Below, piece after piece: positions 58,440-64,000 of a stretch of DNA of 64,000 nt. The stretch lies in contig JAAEAF010001125.1 in the NCBI GenBank assembly GCA_011037195.1, forward strand, positions 124,001 through 188,000, read 5' to 3'. Below the pieces are notes generated by a model. That model had not been told where the DNA came from. It searched no databases and saw only the letters and a list, made by a program, of their open reading frames with translations. The stretch's first letter is position 1. Each line of letters begins with the position of its first letter. This DNA is from Triatoma infestans (taxonomy: Eukaryota > Arthropoda > Insecta > Hemiptera > Reduviidae). Made by a program: the position numbers and the translations under genes.

Positions 58440-58915
58440 ATAAAAAAAATAAAAAATCCGTAAAATGGGACTTTCGGTTAAACGATTTTCTTCAAATCTG
58501 GAATTCTAGCAACCTTCGAACTTATCGTGGCTCTATTATATAGGTAGTTGAGCAATAAGTTTCAGTGAAGTGGTACTTCAGGGGAAAGCTTAACGTTAAT
58601 GCTGTCCTAGAAACTTCCAGAAAGAAAATTTCTTAGAAAAAAGTTTCAAATAAAAGAGTTACATATAGACAGTACGCGAACTTTAAAGAAAATCGTGAAA
58701 AATAATTAAAAAAAAAAAACAAAGTTGCCCTGCACTTCAGGTTGATAAATTTTGACGGTGCCAGATGTAATAGTGATACACCTAAACATACACTAAATAG
58801 TCTAAGCTTTCTGCGATTTTTCGTTCTTAGATATTTTGTACACACAGATTACTCGTTAAAAACATGTTTTTTCGTACTCAAGGGGCTTCATACATAGCTA
58901 GTGAAAGTAAAAAAA
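58440..58915 (+). repeat. family A repeat
   Basis: GGGACTTTCGGTTAAACGAT, TTCTTCAAATCTGGAATTCT, GTTTCAAATAAAAGAG, GCACTTCAGGTTGATAAATT, ACACACAGATTACTCGTTAA and CTCAAGGGGCTTC are in order, ending at GTGAAAGTAAA. It faces the minus-strand copy on its left. Confidence 0.7.
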
Positions 58916-59056
58916 AACTAACAATAAATTATACCTTTCAAAATATACCACTAATATTGTTGGTGGTTCGATGACAGCCATGGATAATAAATTTAGTTAA
59001 TATCTCTCTTTCAATAATAGTTTAAAATTGTTAGTCACTTGAAACAAATATTTCTG

Positions 59057-59402
59057 AACAAAAAGTTATCAGAGACATTTTCCGTGGTAGCCTGCTTCAT
59101 TTTGTGGTCATCGACCGGTTTCGGGCGTTCCCCCATCTTCAGGATCGTTTTTAGAGTGTGACAACACAGACTTGCACAGAGCAAATTCAGTTTACACACT
59201 CCTTCCTGCGTGCAAAGTAAAGGAGTGTGTAAACTGAATTTGCTCTGTGCAAGTCTGTGTTACCACACTGTCTGAAAAACGCATCCTTAAGATGGGCGAA
59301 CGCCCGAAACCGGTCGATGACCACAAAATGAAGCATGCTACCATGGAAAATGTCTCTGATGCTTTCCAGCTCTGCGGAACCAACCACCACAACAAAAAGT
59401 TA
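59057..59402. mobile_element. family B inverted dimer with 12-bp target-site duplication
   Basis: AACAAAAAGTTA at 59057-59068 is repeated exactly at 59391-59402. The 322-bp insert has a left arm (59069-59204, minus-oriented B starting at the CTCTGA end), a 15-nt spacer, and a right arm (59220-59359, plus-oriented B). After CTCTGA the right arm continues for 31 nt (GCTTTCCAGCTCTGCGGAAC through CACCAC). The arms are nearly identical over about 136 nt. Inverted terminal units with a one-sided extension of about 30-40 nt are typical of Penelope-like elements. Minus-strand frames at 59187-59390 and 59192-59449 are translations of the element. Confidence 0.85.
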
Positions 59403-59859
59403 CCATGGTCATACAGATGAGAGTAAGATGTATTATTTTCATACCTCACAATTTAATTATAGCGGTTATAAAGACTTTTTTCCTGAATAAATAATTAAAG
59501 AAGTTCTAGTAAGGAAATATGTTGCTGAAGGTAAATCAGATTCACTAGAGCTTATAATAACTGCTGGTTACAGGTTCGCAAGGTCGATAAAGTAATTAAG
59601 AAAATTATTTAAATACAAAATTTTGTGTTTTCAATATCACCAGAATAAATAATAATTTTTAACATATAAATAAAATGATTCCATATAATTTATAATTTAT
59701 AAGATAAACGATAATTACTTTAAATATTACATTAAAAAGAGACAATGTTCTTTTCTCCCTGGCATCAGTTCGCACCATTAGCCGCCAGTACAATATTTCA
59801 CACAGATCTTAATAATTATTTAGAGGAATACAATTGATTCTAAGCGAACAAACAAGACT
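59403..59859. other. AT-rich DNA, no feature recognised
   Basis: Nothing was identified on either strand. Confidence 0.5.
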
Positions 59860-60215
59860 TTAACGAAAACGAACAAACTCTTCATATGCTTTTCTATTTT
59901 TTAAAGCACTGATATTTAACGTCAATAAACAACTTAAATTTCGAAACAAATGTTTCTGTTTTGAGTATTTGGAGCATGTCATTACTATGTGTTCTGTATC
60001 TTCTAGGCAGTCACAAGCTGAACAAAGTGGATATATATCTTTATCTGTTTCATGGAGATATTTACCACGATTGCTGTACTTTGTAACGGACTAAGAGAGA
60101 AATTTACAAAATTTTTATTTAAACAATAAATTATTGCCAAAATTAGTACAAAAAGAGCTAAGATTAGTATAAAACTCTCACTTTGGGTATACTTTCCATT
60201 CTCATTTTGATATAC
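59860..60215 (-). pseudogene. C-terminal tail of an RNase H-type non-LTR retrotransposon
   Basis: An uninterrupted minus-strand frame without an ATG (60060 down to a stop at 59860-59862, 66 codons) reads YLHETDKDIYPLCSACDCLE and DTEHIVMTCSKYSKQ, then a basic C-terminus ending FVRFR. The C-x2-C ... EDTEHI ... C layout is the zinc-knuckle tail of R1/I/jockey-type elements, where YLH normally follows a GHGxF motif. Upstream, the shifted frame in 60003-60233 gives NGKYTQSESFI and NFVNFSLS, corresponding to the segment before GHG. At least one frameshift is near 60080. The RT and the rest are absent. Confidence 0.65.
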
Positions 60216-60719
60216 AGTATAATAATTTGTCAAAAAGAAATATTTGTCCTACAGGTGAAAAAACTGCCACACTGATTCTATAATATAATTAACGTTAATC
60301 TTTAAAAGTCAGCAGCAGGAAGTTCACTCTTATTTTTTTAAAAATTGAAATATATATAAATTTTTATGGAATGTATCAAGTCGAAAGGAAAGTAAGTTAT
60401 ATAGTGATAACTTTGCTGTTATCATATTGAACGATTTAACCAAATAAATTTATATTTGTAATACATTCGCAAAGATATCCGGGATTCTTATGAATGAGCT
60501 CAAGCTGTGGATGTGCTGGTGTCAATAGGAGATTTCGCGGTACAATAGGAAGGAACACTTGCTTAATTTTACTTTAACTAGTACTATTCTGTACTCCGGC
60601 GTCCTGTATATTCATGTTATAGTCTGCTTCAATATGTTGCTATATTTCTTATGTAGGAATGAAATAAACATAATATTTTATTATTTTCTCTGGTAATAAA
60701 AATCTTATTGGTTGTGGGG
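60216..60719. other. AT-rich DNA, no feature recognised
   Basis: A somewhat less AT-rich patch near 60480-60560 is unassigned. A G run is at about 60717-60725. Confidence 0.45.
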
Positions 60720-60990
60720 GGGGGGAGTTCTGTTGCCATGTCAAATTTTCAAAACTGAGTTTTCATCGTAAATACACGTTTTGAGGCCCGCTGAGGATGA
60801 AACAATGGTTTTCAGAAAAATTGGCCTTTCATTAATAATTCGAAAATAAAAAACCTAAACTTATATTATTTTAATTTCTACCAGAAAATAAAGTTTTGGT
60901 CAAAATGGCACAACCAATAATATCACTCAACTGAATAAACTTTTAATTTTTTTAGCGATTTTGTAGAAAAAAAAAATCACCAAAGAATGT
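60720..60990 (-). repeat. family A repeat, minus strand
   Basis: TTGCCATGTCAAATTTTCAA, AACTGAGTTTTCATCGTAAA and TACACGTTTTGAGGCCCGCT are the minus-oriented tail blocks. Later blocks are blurred. Confidence 0.6.
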
Positions 60991-61068
60991 TCAAGCTTTG
61001 CATACGCACTACACACATTCGGCTTTATCATTTTTATTAGGAATATTTATTTTAGAGGTGACGACAGA

Positions 61069-61522
61069 CAGCGCCCGCTCTAGGGGCGCCATTTTGGCTG
61101 TAAGTGTAAGAAAAATTGATGTTGAATACTCAATTAATATAGAAAATTTCACATATCGATTTTTTCCTTAGCTAAAAATTTACAGTGCCTAGCGTATTTA
61201 TATTGTTTATGTGTAAAAGCTAAAAATATAACACTATTTAATGTAATATTTATAACACTGTTTAATGTAATAATGTAAATATTTACACTATTATTGAAAA
61301 ATTAACGCAGAATTTGTAAAGGATAGTGTTTAAACTTGTTTGAACATGCATATACTTCTCTAAAGGGAACAGCATTAGCACGCGAGCAGCATTAGCACGC
61401 GCTGCTTCCGCTTATTTTTGAACATGCATAGACTTGATTTATATATATATATATATATATATTCCTAAGGGGCAGCAATTTTTTTTTTGTCCAGGGCGGC
61501 GTAACCGCTAGAGTGGGCGCTG
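61069..61522. mobile_element. MITE-like element with 18-bp terminal inverted repeats
   Basis: The left end CAGCGCCCGCTCTAGGGG (61069-61086) and the inverted right end (61505-61522, reading CAGCGCCCACTCTAGCGG on the other strand) match at 16 of 18 positions. Inside are three duplicated words: AACACTATTTAATGTAAT / AACACTGTTTAATGTAAT (about 61229 and 61255), CAGCATTAGCACGCG twice (61370, 61388), and GAACATGCATA twice (about 61342, 61419). A TA microsatellite lies at about 61440-61462. No target duplication is visible and there is no coding capacity. Confidence 0.65.
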
Positions 61523-61569
61523 CTAAAGAATAGGATTTCCCAAGATTACCAATTCCTTTAAAGTGCCAT

Positions 61570-62170
61570 TTCGCTTATTTGAACAACTCCAACCTATAAG
61601 AATCAAATATTTTGCCAAAACTCCGAGTCTGATGAAAATCTGTTTTTTGTAGAATGTAACTTTACTGAATTTTTTTTTCGATTTTCAGTGATTTTCTCGA
61701 TAAATGTACCTACGATTTCCTTATATTGGTCTACACATTACAGGTCTATCACTTTTGTTAAAATCTTTTTTCCCGTGCACACTGATGGGGATTTTTGGGA
61801 GTAGTTGGGAGGTCACAACTTCACTACAAAGTGCCGCATTATTAATTTCAGTTTATGGTGTTCCCAGTCTATATGTTCTAAAATTTAGTGAAATGTTGTT
61901 GTAGTGGTTGGTTCCGCACAGCTGGAAAGCATCAGAGACATTTTCCGTGATAGTCTGCTTCATTTTGTGGTCATCGACCGGTTTCGGGCCTTCGCCCATC
62001 TTCAGGGTGCGTTTTTTCAGACAGTGTGACAACACATGCTGCACAGAGCAAATTCAGTTTACACACTGTCTTTAGTGAAACACTCACATTTAGTGAAATG
62101 TCAAAATTGAATGAAATTTGCCAATTACTACAATTACATAAATTGTGATGTGAGTGTTTCACACAGCAGA
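61570..62170 (-). repeat. family A repeat, minus strand, interrupted by family B
   Basis: AATGTAACTTTACTGAATTT, GATTTTCAGTGATTTTCTCG and ACAGGTCTATCACTTTTGTT lead to a break at 61883. After the family B insert, ATTGTGATGTGAGTGTTTCA and CACAGCAGATTTTTTT (about 62137-62171) form the head. Confidence 0.7.
61883..62101 (-). mobile_element. family B monomer (long end) with 14-bp target-site duplication
   Basis: ATTTAGTGAAATGT at 61883-61896 is repeated exactly at 62088-62101, flanking a 191-bp insert. Read on the minus strand the insert has AACTGAATTTGCTCTGTGCA, the CCTGAAGA / GGGC-GAAG-GCCC / GAAACCGGTC block (about 62010 down to 61971), GACCACAAAATGAAGCAGAC, ATGTCTCTGA, and then the extension GCTTTCCAGCTGTGCGGAAC to CCACTACAACA. 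The frames at 61853-62044 and 61971-62162 are translations of it. Confidence 0.85.
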
Positions 62171-62171
62171 T

Positions 62172-63439
62172 TTTTTTTATGTAAAAACATTTTCATGACA
62201 ACACAGGGACCGCTGCTGTCGGTGAGAGACCCTGGGTGAAGTGAAACAGCCACACTTAATGGCGCCCCACAGATTCGTTTTTTATCCGGGTCTCCTAAAA
62301 ATTCCCGCAATATGTTTAAAACAATAAAAGTTTGGAGTTCCAATCTCAAGTTATAAAAGTTAGTTCTCAATGAATCACAATATTCAATGGCATTAGTCCG
62401 TTGGCGCTTCAAACTACATTTTGTTCTTTTTAAGGCTTAAAACTATGATACTCATAGTATTTTGTGCAATGGAGAATTCAGGGACACCTGGGGGTGTGAA
62501 CGATATAACGAATCTAAGATCTGCATTACCAAGAGAAATAATTAACAACTACATGACAAGCATTCATTTTTCTCCACATTCTGCGGACTGTGGACTATTT
62601 AGGACAAATCATTTATATCGAACAAACTTTAATGACTGCACTATAAATCGAACATATCAATTTACATATCCCTAACGATTTTTCTACAAAAAATCACTAG
62701 GAAGTATCAGTCTAATTTCTAGTGCAAATTTTTACTCTATTATTAATACTTCATAATGCGGTTTAGAGAAACGGATGAATTAATGGACTAAAGTAATTTC
62801 AAAATAAATTGTATATAATTATATTATAATGTGTATACATATACGTACATTCGATTATTAGAAATGTACGGAAAGAATTAGGTATTTTAATATAATATTA
62901 TTGATGACGCAAACAATTTTTCAAGCAATGGAATTCCCAAACGAGCACAAAGATCAACAACAAGTTCCTGCTGTCCTTCTATCGTTTTTTTTCCTAATTT
63001 TTTGTTTATATTTTTTTTATTTATAAAATCGAGAAATAAGAAAAAAACAATCCGGCTACTTCAAGTTCATGATTCACATACGCATATATAAAAAATATTT
63101 GTAAGAATGGAAGATGTAAAAAAAAAAAAAAAAAGCTAATTTACAAAAATTACGCTGAATTTACAAAAATTAAGCTGAATTGAAATTTTGAAATTTTTGA
63201 AAAATTATCTTTGTTTCTATATCAACACATTTTTTATGATAATATGTAACTAAATATATAATATATATAATAAAAACATGCTCAACCTTCTAAGATTTTT
63301 TTGTGGGGGCCATATATAGATTTCACTGCCCTCGTGATGCAAGGTTTACAAAATTTAAAGAATTTAAAGTGTACATTTAGCCAGTTGTTGTCAAGGCTCA
63401 ACCGCTTAATTTTTACTTTAATTATTATTGCAGTCCTTT
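62172..63439. other. AT-rich DNA, possible family A scrap, no gene
   Basis: A blurred plus-oriented family A unit may lie at 62255-62345 (GCCCCACAGATTCGTTTTTT, CAATAAAAGTTTGGAG). The 84-codon frame 62421-62675 (with NSGTPGGVNDITNLRSALPR) shows no domain that I recognise. The rest is AT-rich. Confidence 0.4.
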
Positions 63440-63795
63440 ACTGATTATAAGAGGAAGTATGGCGATCTTGTCAAATTTCTGAATTCAGTTTTTATCGAAA
63501 ATACATATTTTATCACCTTCTTTGAATATAATTTTTTCCATTTTTTTACTTATCTGTGTGGGATACATACATATGTGTTGGAACAACATAACTCACAAAA
63601 ACGAAAAATTGCCAAGTTCATACTTGATACCCCGTACTCCGGTTAGATATCATTACTGGAAGAACAGTTTCAGCTTATCCCGACAACCATTTTACTGAAT
63701 GGATTTTCCAGTTTTTGGCGATGTTTTCTGATTTTCAGTAAACTTTATATACTATATACATTTATATCACTGCCATTTCAACATATTTTTTGATG
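63440..63795 (-). repeat. family A repeat, minus strand
   Basis: AAGAGGAAGTATGGCGATCT, TGTCAAATTTCTGAATTCAG, TTTTTATCGAAAATACATAT, CATAACTCACAAAAACGAAA, CCGACAACCATTTTACTGAA and TTTCCAGTTTTTGGCGATGT are in minus family A order. The 72-codon frame here is a translation of it. Confidence 0.65.
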
Positions 63796-64000
63796 TAAGG
63801 TCAATCGGCGTTAAATGTGTTTTTTTTAAATTTGATTTCAAAATGAAACATAAAAGACAAATTTTCTTCATACTTGGAATTTGTATTCAATGTTTACTGC
63901 CCCCCCCCCAACAATGGTAGAGATGGTAGTGCATACTGGTAGATTGGTTGATGCTGATTATATGCAGATTTGTGTATGAGTTAACGCTATTCTTCAGGTA

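Noticed and set aside
61069..61522. CAGCGCCC...CTAG ends as CTCF binding sites
   Set aside because: Spacing between the GCGCC and CTAGxGG parts does not fit the CTCF core, and the two sites form an inverted terminal pair instead.
62421..62675. 84-codon ORF as a small protein gene
   Set aside because: No recognised domain or supporting signals, and the length is within chance expectation.
1..64000. tRNA genes, rRNA genes and CRISPR arrays
   Set aside because: No cloverleaf with A and B boxes, no rRNA sequence and no regularly spaced repeat-spacer array could be seen.

Overview
This is an AT-rich (by eye about one third GC) stretch of a eukaryotic nuclear genome with no intact protein-coding gene that I can recognise. 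Long simple repeats, decayed non-LTR retrotransposons of insect type, MITE-like and fold-back elements, and the lack of bacterial gene structure point to an arthropod, most likely an insect. I cannot name the species.\n\nThe window is dominated by one interspersed repeat, here called family A. More than 30 copies or pieces lie on both strands. The orientation used here runs from a head (AATCTGGTGTGAAACACTC, then ACTTTCTCTTACTGC) through one or two internal units marked by TTTCAAATAAAAGTGA and CACTTCCGGTT, then TACCTAAACGGAATATC, a CA microsatellite and CATTCGCTAAAA, to a tail TTTGACACGATCGCAATACTT followed by a hairpin. Later insertions sit inside A copies: a MITE (8512-8852), two copies of family B (23863-23999, 61897-62087), an unknown block (about 24325-24783) and a decayed RTE-like retrotransposon (48478-50552).\n\nFamily B is the most interesting system. 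It is a 52-320 bp element found as a monomer, an inverted dimer and a micro-insertion. Four insertions are flanked by perfect 12-14 bp target-site duplications. It ends either at CTCTGA or with a further 31-35 nt, and it carries a hammerhead-ribozyme-like core (CTGAAGA, GC hairpin, GAAAC, palindromic ACCGGT, stem-I partner GATG). Together these features suggest a non-autonomous Penelope-like element. Two other fold-back elements (18930-19264 and about 31700-31830) show related hairpin-GAAA motifs.\n\nRetrotransposon fossils: RNase H plus C-terminal tail, 29607-30373 (+); jockey-like RT, 34620-35400 (+); two unrelated C-terminal pieces fused head to tail, 37455-38215 (-); RTE-like RT, 48478-50552 (+); a zinc-knuckle tail, 59860-60215 (-); and a possible RTE 3' scrap near 16600-16770.\n\nHost-gene signals are limited to two GC-rich islands (about 2106-2330 and 56030-56300). 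On the minus strand each is followed by AT-rich leader-like DNA ending in a good 5' splice site (at 1906 and 55718). They could be alternative promoters with noncoding first exons of a minus-strand gene or genes, which would make much of the window intron. The upstream island holds an RFX X-box-like site. Other intervals hold only AT-rich sequence, simple repeats and fragments.
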